From positions 265 to 64,264 of the forward strand of contig NZ_LMEO01000015.1 in assembly GCF_001426375.1 (NCBI RefSeq): 64,000 nucleotides of DNA. Direction: 5' to 3'. Below the pieces are notes generated by a model that worked only from the letters and a program-made list of their open reading frames with translations, searched no databases and was not told where the DNA came from. Made by a program: the position numbers and the translations under genes. This document shows positions 24,555-33,288 of this stretch, in pieces. This DNA is from Paenibacillus sp. Root444D2. Lineage in GTDB: Bacteria > Bacillota > Bacilli > Paenibacillales > NBRC-103111. Position 1 is the first letter of the stretch; each line of letters begins with the position of its first letter.

Positions 24555-24876
24555 TCAATTACGGTTTTCAATCAACTTGGCTGTTCTTAACAACCTTTGC
24601 ACCAGAACAGCCGTTTCTGCTCTTGTAATGTTATTCTGCGGCTGCAAGCCTGCATACGATCCGTCGACAATCCCATGTTGAACTTATGCAGAAACCGCTT
24701 GTTTAGCCCATGGAGCAACCGACGCGCCATCTATGAATTTAGACAGAATGGACTCCACATCTGAGGCCTAACAACAGTTTCCATGCCTGTAAACGTCCTA
24801 CGGAAATGAAGGAAGAGAGCAGCAGCAATAAGGCCGTACTTAAAATAAAAACCGATTTCAAGCGAAATGCATACAA
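24555..24876 (-). pseudogene. Remnant of a secreted SLH-domain protein
   Basis: TTG at 24876 (AAAGGGG upstream) begins with a signal-peptide-like stretch, SVFILSTALLLLSSFISVG, then the frame breaks. Further on, FIDGASVAPWAKQAVSA, a TAA, and GIVDGSYAGLQPQNNITRAE then TAVLVQRLLR are a recognisable S-layer homology module. Internal deletion plus stops show a decayed gene for a surface-anchored protein. It lies beside the sugar-binding protein gene and may once have been part of that locus. Confidence 0.7.
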
Positions 24877-25010
24877 TGACCCCTTTCTAAATTTGATGTT
24901 CTAAACTAAGTATAAAGGTTGTGAAATACGCAAATAAGGAGAAAAAATTTGGCGTGGTGGATTTTCTTTTGATCGATGAATGACCTTAACTTACATAGTG
25001 TGGTTAAAAA

Positions 25011-25052
25011 AACAACAAGCGAGGCCGCAAGCAGCGCCTCACTTGTTGTTTA
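25011..25052 (-). terminator. Terminator after the ribose-type importer operon
   Basis: AACAACAAGCGAGGC and GCGCCTCACTTGTTGTT form a long stem 30 bp downstream of the stop of the binding-protein gene. Confidence 0.75.
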
Positions 25053-25077
25053 GTATCTCAGCAATAATTATTTGTTC

Positions 25078-26115
25078 TTATTTACCGCCAAATTGTTTAT
25101 AAACGTCTGCCGCATTTTCTTTCGTAACTTCCAAAGTATCCAACGTGATGGACTTTTCGACTTTCTCACCGTTTTCCAAAATTTTAATAGCGTTATCTAT
25201 AGCGTCTTTACCGCCTGTTGGGTAGACATAAGTTGCCGTTAGCCTGCCTTCCATAACGGCTTTAATCCCTCCGTCCGGAGTAGGCAGCGCATCGATCCCG
25301 ATGAATTTCATTTCTGTTTCACGTTTAGCATTTTTAGCAGCAATGAAGGCTCCTTCAGCCGCTGGATCGTTATGACCGTAGACGATATCGATTTTTTTGT
25401 TTGCTTGGAGAATGGATTCCATGACTGTGATGGATTTATCTTTTAACCAATCGCCATTTTGGGAAGCAATGACTTTGACATTCGGATTACTCTTAATTCC
25501 TTCCATGAAGCCGTCATGGCGTTCCTGTTGAGGCGTCGCACCTTCAAGCCCTTTAACTTCAACAACATTACCGCCTTTGTCGCCGAGAATCTTCGCAACG
25601 TACTCCCCTGCTTTTTTACCGATCAGCTTATTATTGCCGCCGATATACATGGTATAAGCGTCGCCTTCCACTTTTCTATCCAAGACGATAACCGGAATGC
25701 CTGCATCGTACGCTTTTTTCACAACGGCTGTAAGCGGCTTTGCTTCATTCGGGGAAATAATAAGCAAATCAATTTTTTGTTGAATAAAATTCTCGACATC
25801 GGCAATTTGCTTGCTGTTATCTTGTGCTGCATCGGCATACACGACTTTTAATTCCGGATGTTTGGCAGCTGCTGCAGCAATCTGATCATTCATAGCCACG
25901 CGCCAAGGCTCGCCTAAATTCGCTTGCGACATCCCGATCAGGTAGCTTGATTTCTTCTTAGGCACTTCCGACGCCTTCGCAGCTGTATCCGCAGTTGTTG
26001 GAGCAGGCGTTGTTTTACTGGAAGTCGTCGTTGAACCGCTGCCGCAAGCACTTAAGGAAATTAACACCATTACCAATAGGAAAGACACGATCAGGTTATT
26101 CTTTTTCATGAACAT
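25078..26115 (-). CDS. Sugar ABC transporter substrate-binding lipoprotein (YtfQ/RbsB type)
   Basis: 345 residues with a lipoprotein signal (LISLSAC, Cys about 24) and a type I periplasmic-binding fold: YLIGMSQANLGEPWRVAMND is close to the YtfQ (galactofuranose-binding) subgroup; LLIISPNEAKPLT and PVIVLDRKV follow. It delivers a monosaccharide, possibly in furanose form, to the permease and ATPase encoded just upstream (19 and about 1,040 bp before). Last gene of a three-gene operon. A paralogue at 28817 belongs to the sensor module. Start is ATG at 26115 or two codons later; GAGAGGG lies upstream. Confidence 0.9.
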   Translation of the reverse strand: MFMKKNNLIVSFLLVMVLISLSACGSGSTTTSSKTTPAPTTADTAAKASEVPKKKSSYLIGMSQANLGEPWRVAMNDQIAAAAAKHPELKVVYADAAQDNSKQIADVENFIQQKIDLLIISPNEAKPLTAVVKKAYDAGIPVIVLDRKVEGDAYTMYIGGNNKLIGKKAGEYVAKILGDKGGNVVEVKGLEGATPQQERHDGFMEGIKSNPNVKVIASQNGDWLKDKSITVMESILQANKKIDIVYGHNDPAAEGAFIAAKNAKRETEMKFIGIDALPTPDGGIKAVMEGRLTATYVYPTGGKDAIDNAIKILENGEKVEKSITLDTLEVTKENAADVYKQFGGK

Positions 26116-26133
26116 AACACCCTCTCAAATTTG

Positions 26134-27150
26134 TTATTTTTTTCTTTGCAGCACGACGGCTGCAATAATGATTAAACCTTTGACAACCATCTGCAAGTTA
26201 TTATTCACGTTCAATAATCCAAGCATATTATCGAGCACGCCCAAGATTAGAGCCCCGATGACTGTTCCAGGAATCGTTCCGATCCCTCCAGATAAGCTGG
26301 TTCCTCCGATTGCGACTGCCGCAATTGCGTTCAATTCATAGCCAATACCGTCATTCGGGCTGCCTTGGTTCAACTGAGCAGCGTGAATGAGACCGGCTAC
26401 TGCCGAAAGGACGCCGCAAATCGTAAATACGGCGATCTTAACTCGATCCACACGAATGCCGGATAAACGGCTTGCTGTTGGATTTCCGCCGATCGCATAC
26501 ACATATCTTCCAAATCGTGTATACCGCAGAAGTACGGTAAATAGAACGCTAATCATAACAAAACAGATGGCTGGAACTGGAATGCCCCATACACGTTCAC
26601 TCAAAACCGAATAGGCAACTGGCGCTAAATTTGCTTCTTTGCCATACGAAATCGGAATGCCGATACCTCCTGACCAGAAACGGGCTATCCCTCTCGCAAT
26701 GCTCATCGCAGCCAACGTGACGATGAACGATTGGATGGATAATTTCGTGCTTATCGCACCGTTAAACATTCCGATCAGGGCGCCAATGATCATAACGATG
26801 AGCACCGTGCTTAAAGTTCCCAAATCCTTATGCATCATAAGATCTGCGGCTACCGTAGCCGTAAGACCCAATATGGCGCCGACGGACAAATCGATTCCTG
26901 CCACAAGAATGACCAGGGTCATACCTACGGCAATAATGCCATTTTCCGAAATCGAGCGGATCACATTGGCCAGATTGGATGGGTTCAAAAATAAATATTC
27001 CCCGTCCCTAACGCATAAAACGGTCGCGAGCAGAACGATGGCAACCAAACCGAAAACGCTTTGGAACCTCTTAATCACCTGAAACGACGTTTTACGGTTC
27101 CACCGGATATCCTTCTCTAGGTTTTTGTTGTTCAATTTTTGCAAAGACAT
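26134..27150 (-). CDS. Sugar ABC transporter permease (RbsC/YtfT type)
   Basis: 338 residues, eight or more membrane helices, with the CUT2 permease signatures NVIRSISENGIIAVGMTLVI, AGIDLSVGAILGL and the EAA-like AIGGNPTASRLSGI. It forms the membrane channel, probably as a homodimer, with the double-domain ATPase whose gene ends 7 nt upstream. Operon with ATPase and binding protein. Confidence 0.92.
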   Translation of the reverse strand: MSLQKLNNKNLEKDIRWNRKTSFQVIKRFQSVFGLVAIVLLATVLCVRDGEYLFLNPSNLANVIRSISENGIIAVGMTLVILVAGIDLSVGAILGLTATVAADLMMHKDLGTLSTVLIVMIIGALIGMFNGAISTKLSIQSFIVTLAAMSIARGIARFWSGGIGIPISYGKEANLAPVAYSVLSERVWGIPVPAICFVMISVLFTVLLRYTRFGRYVYAIGGNPTASRLSGIRVDRVKIAVFTICGVLSAVAGLIHAAQLNQGSPNDGIGYELNAIAAVAIGGTSLSGGIGTIPGTVIGALILGVLDNMLGLLNVNNNLQMVVKGLIIIAAVVLQRKK

Positions 27151-27156
27151 GCCGGT

Positions 27157-28683
27157 TTACTCTCCTTCCCTCAAAGTCGCTGCGGCTAACAATTTTTCTT
27201 GTGTTGCTTCCGAATTGCTAAATTCACCTGTAACCCTGCCCTCGCAAATCGTAATCATTCGATCACACATCCCAATCAATTCAGGAAGCTCAGACGACAC
27301 CATGATAATGCTTTTACCTTCGTCCGCAAGCTTATGAATGAGCTGGTAAATTTCAGCTTTGGCTCCCACATCGATTCCCCTTGTCGGTTCATCCAGAAGC
27401 AATATATCGGGATTGATCATCATCCAGCGCGCAAGAACTACTTTTTGTTGATTGCCTCCGCTTAAATTCCCTACATGCATCATCGTGTTTTCCGCTTTGA
27501 TCTTTAAATTGTCCATTTGAATTTGGCAAAGTGCTTCTTCATCTCCAAATCGGAGCATAAACCAACGGCTGAGCTGCTTAAGCAGCGGTAGCGTCATATT
27601 TTCGCCAATCGGACGTCCAAGAACTAACCCCTGCCCTTTGCGATCCTCCGTGACAAAAGACATTCGATAGCCGATGGCCTCTTGAGGACTTCGGATTTGA
27701 ATCTCTTCGCCCTTCAATAGAATGCGTCCTTCCGTTTGCTCAGGAAACATGCCGAACAAGCACTCCAATATTTCCGTTCTTCCTGATCCCATTAACCCAG
27801 CTATTCCAAGCACCTCTCCTTGGTGAAGCTTAAAGGAAATGTTAGTTAACCTTTTCTTTGCGCTTCCCGCAGGAGGCTGAAATGCCAATTGATCTACTGA
27901 CAGCATCTCCTTGCCTTGCTTCATTCTGCGGCTTGGATACAAATCGGATACGGAACGTCCCACCATCATCTGAATCAATTCGTCTTTCGTAACATCACTA
28001 GTTTTGACGGTTGCGATATATTCGCCATCCCTCATGACTGTAATGCGATGCGTAAGCTCGAAAATTTCTTCCATGCGGTGGGAAATGTAAATAATGGAGA
28101 CCCCTTCCGCTGAGAGCCTTCGGATCACTTGAAATAATTTCTGGGTTTCGGCTTCACTAAGCGCAGAAGTTGGCTCGTCCATGATTAAGATGCGGGCGTT
28201 AAGAGATAATGCTTTAGCAATCTCAATTAATTGTTGCTCGCCCAAACGAAGCTCTTTGATTCGGGCCGTCGGCTTTATATCTAAATCGAGCGCCTCCAAG
28301 TATGGCATTATCTCTCGATTCATTTTTGGAAAATCAACGAAACCCATCTTCGTCCGCGGTTCTCTACCGAGGAAAATATTTTCGGCTACCGTCAACTCAG
28401 GTACAAGCTGCAGCTCCTGGTGGATTTTGGCGATGCCTAAATTTCTCGCATCTACAGGAGAATGGATGACGATTTTCCTATCCTCCAGATAAATATCCCC
28501 TTCATAAGTCCCTACCGCCCCTTGCAAAATATTCATGAGCGTCGATTTGCCCGCACCGTTTTCACCCATGAGTGCAAGCACTTCGCCTTTTTTCAGCTCT
28601 AAGTTGACCCCCTTGAGCGCTTGTACATTCGAAAATGATTTACGAATCTGATCCAAACGAAGTAATGTCCTGTGTTCTTCCAT
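27157..28683 (-). CDS. Sugar ABC transporter ATP-binding protein (RbsA/MglA type)
   Basis: 508 residues with two fused nucleotide-binding domains: first Walker A GENGAGKST (about 38-46) with signature LRLGEQQLIEIAKAL and Walker B ILIMDEPTSAL; second half with signature NLSGGNQQKVVLARW and Walker B ILLLDEPTRGID. Its second Walker A is GLMGSGRTE, the degenerate form normal for this family. It energises monosaccharide import. First gene of the operon; a TATAAT-like box lies about 45 bp upstream of the start and AGGAGGTG before the ATG. Confidence 0.92.
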   Translation of the reverse strand: MEEHRTLLRLDQIRKSFSNVQALKGVNLELKKGEVLALMGENGAGKSTLMNILQGAVGTYEGDIYLEDRKIVIHSPVDARNLGIAKIHQELQLVPELTVAENIFLGREPRTKMGFVDFPKMNREIMPYLEALDLDIKPTARIKELRLGEQQLIEIAKALSLNARILIMDEPTSALSEAETQKLFQVIRRLSAEGVSIIYISHRMEEIFELTHRITVMRDGEYIATVKTSDVTKDELIQMMVGRSVSDLYPSRRMKQGKEMLSVDQLAFQPPAGSAKKRLTNISFKLHQGEVLGIAGLMGSGRTEILECLFGMFPEQTEGRILLKGEEIQIRSPQEAIGYRMSFVTEDRKGQGLVLGRPIGENMTLPLLKQLSRWFMLRFGDEEALCQIQMDNLKIKAENTMMHVGNLSGGNQQKVVLARWMMINPDILLLDEPTRGIDVGAKAEIYQLIHKLADEGKSIIMVSSELPELIGMCDRMITICEGRVTGEFSNSEATQEKLLAAATLREGE

Positions 28684-28786
28684 TGTTTCACCTCCTACTC
28701 TTGCCTTAAGCTGATTATAGGCGGAGAGGGCAATTGAAGTATTTACGAAAAAACGCCATTTTTGTTCATTTTACGCAATAAAAAAA

Positions 28787-28818
28787 ACAGCTATCCGGAT
28801 ATTTTCCGAATAACTGTT
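28787..28818 (-). terminator. Terminator after the sensor module
   Basis: AACAGTTATTCGG and CCGGATAGCTGTT (minus strand) followed by a run of T. It separates the sensor operon (kinase, regulator, second binding protein) from the importer operon. Confidence 0.75.
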
Positions 28819-29776
28819 ATTTGCTGCTTCCATTCGCTTGGACAAACTCATTTATATTTTCTCCGGTTACCTTGGTGCTGCTGAGTGTAACTCTTTTAGG
28901 TATATTAGCTTCATGATTCAGTATTCGCAGAGCTGACTGTATGGACTCTTTCCCTCCTGTGGGATAAATGAACGTGGCTTGCAGCACCTTTTGCTTTACG
29001 AGCTGAAGCCCACCCCATTGGCCTGGCAAACCGTCGATCCCAACAAACTTGGTCTCCTTCCTGCCTATAGATTCCGCTGCTTTATAGGCCCCTAATGCCA
29101 TCGGATCATTATGTGCAAAAACCACATCTACTTGCGGCCACTCCAGCAGCTTGTTCTTCATCATATCTTCGGATTTATCACGCAGCCAATCGGCAGTGAC
29201 CGATCCGACTAGGTGTATCTTGGCATTACCCGCAATCGTTTCCCGAAATCCCTCGCTTCGGTCTATCGCAGGTGTGGAATCAAGAAGGCCTTTGATTTCC
29301 AGCACTTCCCCTCCTTTGTCGCCCAGCAGCTGTTCGATGAATTGTCCTGCCATTCGGCCGATTAAGCGGTTGTCTGCACCGATGAACGTCGTATAATCTG
29401 TACTTTCGATTTCACGATCCAATACGATAACCGGGATTTTACGATAAGCCGTTTGGACAATAGGCGTAAGCGGCTTCGCTTCGTTAGGCGAAATAATCAA
29501 TAGATCAATGCCCTGATTCATTAACTTTTCCACATCGCGAATCTGTTTCTGGCTGTTCTGCGCAGCATCCGTGAAGATAACGCGCACTTCCTTATGCTTG
29601 GCGGCTTCCTCCTGAATTTCACGATTCATACTCACTCGCCAAGGTTCTCCCAAATTGGCTTGGGACACGCCAATCAAGTATTTGACTTCTTCCCCATCAT
29701 TCTCAGATTGCGAGCAACTAGTTAAGAACAATAACACCACTGCAAGAATGGCTAACCATTTGAATGCGTAATTCAC
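28817..29776 (-). CDS. Second sugar-binding lipoprotein, sensor-module partner
   Basis: 319 residues, lipobox FLTSC, and strong similarity to the importer's binding protein (YLIGVSQANLGEPWRVSMN, LLIISPNEAKPLTPIV, IPVIVLDRE). Its GTG start overlaps the stop of the response-regulator gene (GTGA), so it is co-expressed with the kinase and regulator rather than with the permease. In related systems an extracytoplasmic binding protein presents the sugar to the kinase; that role is inferred here. It probably binds the same sugar as the importer. Confidence 0.85.
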   Translation of the reverse strand: MNYAFKWLAILAVVLLFLTSCSQSENDGEEVKYLIGVSQANLGEPWRVSMNREIQEEAAKHKEVRVIFTDAAQNSQKQIRDVEKLMNQGIDLLIISPNEAKPLTPIVQTAYRKIPVIVLDREIESTDYTTFIGADNRLIGRMAGQFIEQLLGDKGGEVLEIKGLLDSTPAIDRSEGFRETIAGNAKIHLVGSVTADWLRDKSEDMMKNKLLEWPQVDVVFAHNDPMALGAYKAAESIGRKETKFVGIDGLPGQWGGLQLVKQKVLQATFIYPTGGKESIQSALRILNHEANIPKRVTLSSTKVTGENINEFVQANGSSK

Positions 29777-30969
29777 TTGATTCCGCCCTTTCGATATTCG
29801 ATAGGAGATACGCCAAGCACCTTTTTAAAAGCAGTGCTGAAATAATGCTGGCTGCTGTACCCGACCTGTTCTGCGATTTCGTATATTTTCAACGTTGGAT
29901 CGTGGAGCATACGAATAGCCTGTTTAATGCGAATCTGCGTCAGGAAATCAATAAAAGACACACCTATTTCCTGCCTTAACAACCGGCTCAAGTAAGCAGC
30001 GCTGATCTTGATAGCGTCAGCTGCTTCTTGCAGTGTAAGATCTTCCCTAACGTAATGATCGCGGATATATTTTTGTGCGAGCATCACTATCGGAGTTGCA
30101 CTGCTTTCTTTCACAGCTTCTTGAATTAACTGTTCATAAGCCAGAGGGACCTCTCTCACGCCTGAAATCTCGGCTTTGTAATAAACGACTACCGTGGTTT
30201 TAACATAACGCTCCACTGCGGCTGTAATCGTTGCTGAGATATCGCCATAGCTATTTTTTCCGTCGAACGGCACGATAGCCATGATATTATCTTTACGATC
30301 TCGAAATACAGTACTGCAACCCCATTCGCGTACGATATCTTCCACCACATTTTGTACAGCAAATAAGAGCAGCAGTCGATCCCATTCCTCCGATTTTTCT
30401 TGGAATTGCATGTTATCGATTGCCTTGACCAAAATCATCCCGAAAGAAGCCTCTAATGGCACCTGCAAAAAACCAAGCTGTTCCTTTACTTCGATTTCCG
30501 TTAGATGTCCACCGATCCAATCGTTCATAAAGCGTTCTTTTACAAACGGAAGATGCTTGGTTACCTGCTGTGCAGCCCAATCCATGTATTTCTTCTCCGT
30601 AAGCCGTTCCTTGGCTGCCATCAGCACTGTGTTCAATTGCTCCTTCGATACCGGCTTCAGCAAATAATCAAATACCCCAAGTTTGAGTGCCTGTTGAGCA
30701 TACACAAATTCATCATGGCCGGTCACCAGAATAATCAATGCATCAGGCAAAAACGATTGCAGCTTTTCGACAAACGCGAGTCCGCTCATCAAAGGCATGC
30801 AAATGTCAACCAACAAAACATCAGGCCTTACCGCTTCTGAGATCTCCAGAGCCTCCATACCGTCCTCGGCTTCGCCAACCACTTCCATATCGAGAAATGA
30901 CCAGTCTATATTTTGCCGTAAACCCTTGCGTATTTTGGGTTCGTCATCGGCGATGATTACTTTCCACAT
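29773..30969 (-). CDS. YesN-type response regulator with AraC output domain
   Basis: 398 residues: receiver domain (VIIADDEP, phosphorylation site Asp55 in VDICMP, Lys of LLKPVSKEQ) and a C-terminal AraC DNA-binding pair of helix-turn-helices (LTLQEAADAIKISAAYLSRL, IYEIAEQVGYSSQHYFSTAF). It activates transcription when phosphorylated by its partner kinase, whose gene overlaps it by 26 bp. The likely target is the adjacent sugar importer operon. Confidence 0.92.
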   Translation of the reverse strand: MWKVIIADDEPKIRKGLRQNIDWSFLDMEVVGEAEDGMEALEISEAVRPDVLLVDICMPLMSGLAFVEKLQSFLPDALIILVTGHDEFVYAQQALKLGVFDYLLKPVSKEQLNTVLMAAKERLTEKKYMDWAAQQVTKHLPFVKERFMNDWIGGHLTEIEVKEQLGFLQVPLEASFGMILVKAIDNMQFQEKSEEWDRLLLLFAVQNVVEDIVREWGCSTVFRDRKDNIMAIVPFDGKNSYGDISATITAAVERYVKTTVVVYYKAEISGVREVPLAYEQLIQEAVKESSATPIVMLAQKYIRDHYVREDLTLQEAADAIKISAAYLSRLLRQEIGVSFIDFLTQIRIKQAIRMLHDPTLKIYEIAEQVGYSSQHYFSTAFKKVLGVSPIEYRKGGIK

Positions 30970-32755
30970 CGTTCACTACACTCCTTCTGAGCGGATACCA
31001 AACTTCTACTTGGGTGCCTTCCCCGATTGTGCTATTTATCCGAACGCCATAGTTATCTCCGTAAACGAGCCGGATCCGTTCATGTACGTTAAATAAGCCA
31101 TATCCTAATGATTCTTTGCCTGCATGCCTGCCAGACAGCACAGCCTGCAATTCCATTAATTGCGTGGAGGGAATGCCCGCACCATTATCCGAAACACGTA
31201 AACAAAGCTTATCATCGACCTTATGCACCTTGATCTGAATATGCCCTTCTCCGCGCCGTGCCTTAATGCCGTGATAGATGGCGTTCTCCACTAAAGGCTG
31301 CAGAGTCAGCTTGAACACCATTTCCTGGCTGACCTCGGGTTCGACGTAAATTTCATAATTAAGCTTATTCTCATAACGTGCTTTTTGGATAAACAAGTAA
31401 CTTTGGATATGCTCCATTTCCTCACTTACGGGAATCGACTCCCTGCCCTTGCTTAAACCGATGCGAAACAGATTCGTCAGTGCCATAATCATCACAACTA
31501 CATCGTCCGCTTTTCGTTCTTGAGCCATCCATTGTATCGTATCCAGCGTGTTGTAAAGAAAATGCGGTTTGATTTGAGCTTGCAAAATTTTAAGCTCCGC
31601 TTCCCGTTTGCTCTTCTGTTCTTCATAAACAAGATCGATTAAATTGCGAATTTCAATAATCATGTTATTGAAGCTGCGTCCGAGTTGGCCAATTTCGTCT
31701 TGGTTCGCACTCTCGAATTGAACGGACAGATCGCCGGCTTCCGCGCGTTTCATAAGCTTTCTCAGCTTACCAATCGGTTGAACAATCGAACGGGTAAAAA
31801 ACAAAGCGGTCACTACAGCCACAATAATGGTCAACCCGCCTAAAACATAAGAAATCTTTTGAAGCTTTGTCACATCTTTCAACGTTTCATTTAATGAAAA
31901 GACACCGACCGTTTTCCATTGGGTGAAGTCGGATAACGTATATATAATTTGATACCGCTCATTTCGAATGGTTTTGACGATGGATTGTTCATCCGATTGT
32001 CGCATCCAAACCGCTCTTACCCGATACACAATTGGATTCTCTGGCGCATAAACAATTTCTCCTAGAGCATCTAAGATATAGATGAATCCGCTTTTCCCAA
32101 GGGTCACGCCACGGATCACACTTTCGATCGTAGCCAGCTTAAAATCGATCAGTACCACTCCTTGAAAAGCGCCTGTCTCCGGATTTGCAATCGCTTGCAC
32201 AACAGAAAGCACGTCGTCAGGACTATAACTCACTAACGTCGTAATATTTCTGCCGATCGGCTTGCTGATAAGCTGTAGTTCGCCAGGGTGTTCCATCGCC
32301 TTCTTATACCAGTCTTCGCTTGTCAACGGATCTCTAGAAACACGAAACATTTCATTGCTAATATCCATGTCGTTCTCATTCACAATAATAATCCCTGCAA
32401 TTTCTGGATGTATGGATGTTAAACTGCTAAGCAACCTTCTCACTTCAGTTTCGGTAGATTGTCTCCGCTCCGATGAAACGCTGGGATTCGTATTTATAAA
32501 TTGAATCGCATTCGGGTCTAACGAAATTATTTGGATGCTCTGTTTCACGCTTTGCACATAAAAATCAACATTTTTCTTCACTTGATCAATCATTTGAGTA
32601 GTATGGTTGTTGGCTTCATCTTCAAGCGTTTGGACCGAAACTAAGTTACCGATAATCCCCAACGTAGCAACAGGGAGCAAAATTAACGTTATAAAATAAA
32701 GCAAAAGTTTAAACCGCAATCCTTTTCTTTTAAACAATTGGAACAACCATTTCAA
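30944..32755 (-). CDS. YesM-type sensor histidine kinase
   Basis: 603 residues. Membrane helix (about 15-38), an extracellular Cache-type sensor domain to about 290, second helix (about 303-322), HAMP (PIGKLRKLMKRAEAGDLSV), then the LytS/YesM-type phosphoacceptor region AQIKPHFLYNTLD (His398) and an ATPase domain (VENAIYHGIKAR, DNGAGIP, GYGLFNVHERI). First gene of the sensor operon, followed by the regulator and the second binding protein. It senses extracellular sugar, probably through the binding protein. Confidence 0.92.
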   Translation of the reverse strand: MKWLFQLFKRKGLRFKLLLYFITLILLPVATLGIIGNLVSVQTLEDEANNHTTQMIDQVKKNVDFYVQSVKQSIQIISLDPNAIQFINTNPSVSSERRQSTETEVRRLLSSLTSIHPEIAGIIIVNENDMDISNEMFRVSRDPLTSEDWYKKAMEHPGELQLISKPIGRNITTLVSYSPDDVLSVVQAIANPETGAFQGVVLIDFKLATIESVIRGVTLGKSGFIYILDALGEIVYAPENPIVYRVRAVWMRQSDEQSIVKTIRNERYQIIYTLSDFTQWKTVGVFSLNETLKDVTKLQKISYVLGGLTIIVAVVTALFFTRSIVQPIGKLRKLMKRAEAGDLSVQFESANQDEIGQLGRSFNNMIIEIRNLIDLVYEEQKSKREAELKILQAQIKPHFLYNTLDTIQWMAQERKADDVVVMIMALTNLFRIGLSKGRESIPVSEEMEHIQSYLFIQKARYENKLNYEIYVEPEVSQEMVFKLTLQPLVENAIYHGIKARRGEGHIQIKVHKVDDKLCLRVSDNGAGIPSTQLMELQAVLSGRHAGKESLGYGLFNVHERIRLVYGDNYGVRINSTIGEGTQVEVWYPLRRSVVNDVESNHRR

Positions 32756-32770
32756 ACAAACATCCCCTTT

Positions 32771-33126
32771 TCAGAATAAAGGCACAATGGTGCGGGATGC
32801 TCCACGGGCTTTAGACAGTTCCAATTTTGTGGTAGAAATATCTACAACGACAAGCTCCGAAACACCCGAATGCACTAAAGTCTGGATCAATTGCTGACCC
32901 ATAGCACCCGCACCTAAAAGAATTGCCCTATCCCCGGCTTTCACACCTAGCCTATTCATAGCGTGGACGACACAAGCCATTGGCTCAATGAATGCCACCT
33001 CGGCAAATGACATACTTTCGGGATCTTCACAACGCACCGTACATTGATTCCCCTTGCCCGTTTTGCAATTATGGCATTGACCACAAAAAAAGAGAGGGAT
33101 CTGCACTCACTCTGTCTCCTTCGCAC
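32771..33126 (-). pseudogene. Fragment of a zinc-dependent (MDR) dehydrogenase gene
   Basis: Internal piece of a medium-chain dehydrogenase: GDRVSADPSL, then after a one-base shift in a T7 run FCGQCHNCKTGKGNQC (structural-zinc cysteines), AFIEPMACVVHAMNRLG and the Rossmann motif ILLGAGAMGQ. The N-terminal catalytic-zinc region and the C-terminal third are missing. It lies directly behind the LacI-type operator copy at 33148. It was probably a polyol or sugar dehydrogenase of an older version of the locus. Confidence 0.8.
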
Positions 33127-33145
33127 AGTACTTAGTTTTATCTTG

Positions 33146-33221
33146 TATGTTATCGTTTACATGCATGTACAAAAAAAATGATCCCTATAATCATTATACT
33201 AACCCTTAATGCGATGGAACA
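33146..33221 (-). repeat. Second copy of the lacI 3' end with its operator
   Basis: These 76 bp match 23384-23456: both hold TATGTTATCGTTTACATG, an A-rich stretch, ATGATC..AT.ATCATTAT and GATGGAAC, the last bases encoding a LacI C-terminus (VPSK at 23.4 kb, VPSH here). Here the operator TGTTATCGTTTACA (33148-33161) precedes the dehydrogenase fragment. It is a remnant of a lacI-dehydrogenase pair or of a segmental duplication. Confidence 0.65.
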
Positions 33222-33235
33222 ACGACCGTAAATGC

Positions 33236-33275
33236 GAATAACCGCAGCCTTCATGGATGAAAGCAGCGGTTATTC
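33236..33275. terminator. Terminator after the first GH172 gene
   Basis: GAATAACCGCAGCCTTCATG and its near-perfect complement form a long stem 14 bp beyond the stop codon of the GH172 gene. Confidence 0.75.
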
Positions 33276-33288
33276 AATTGTTTCATAA

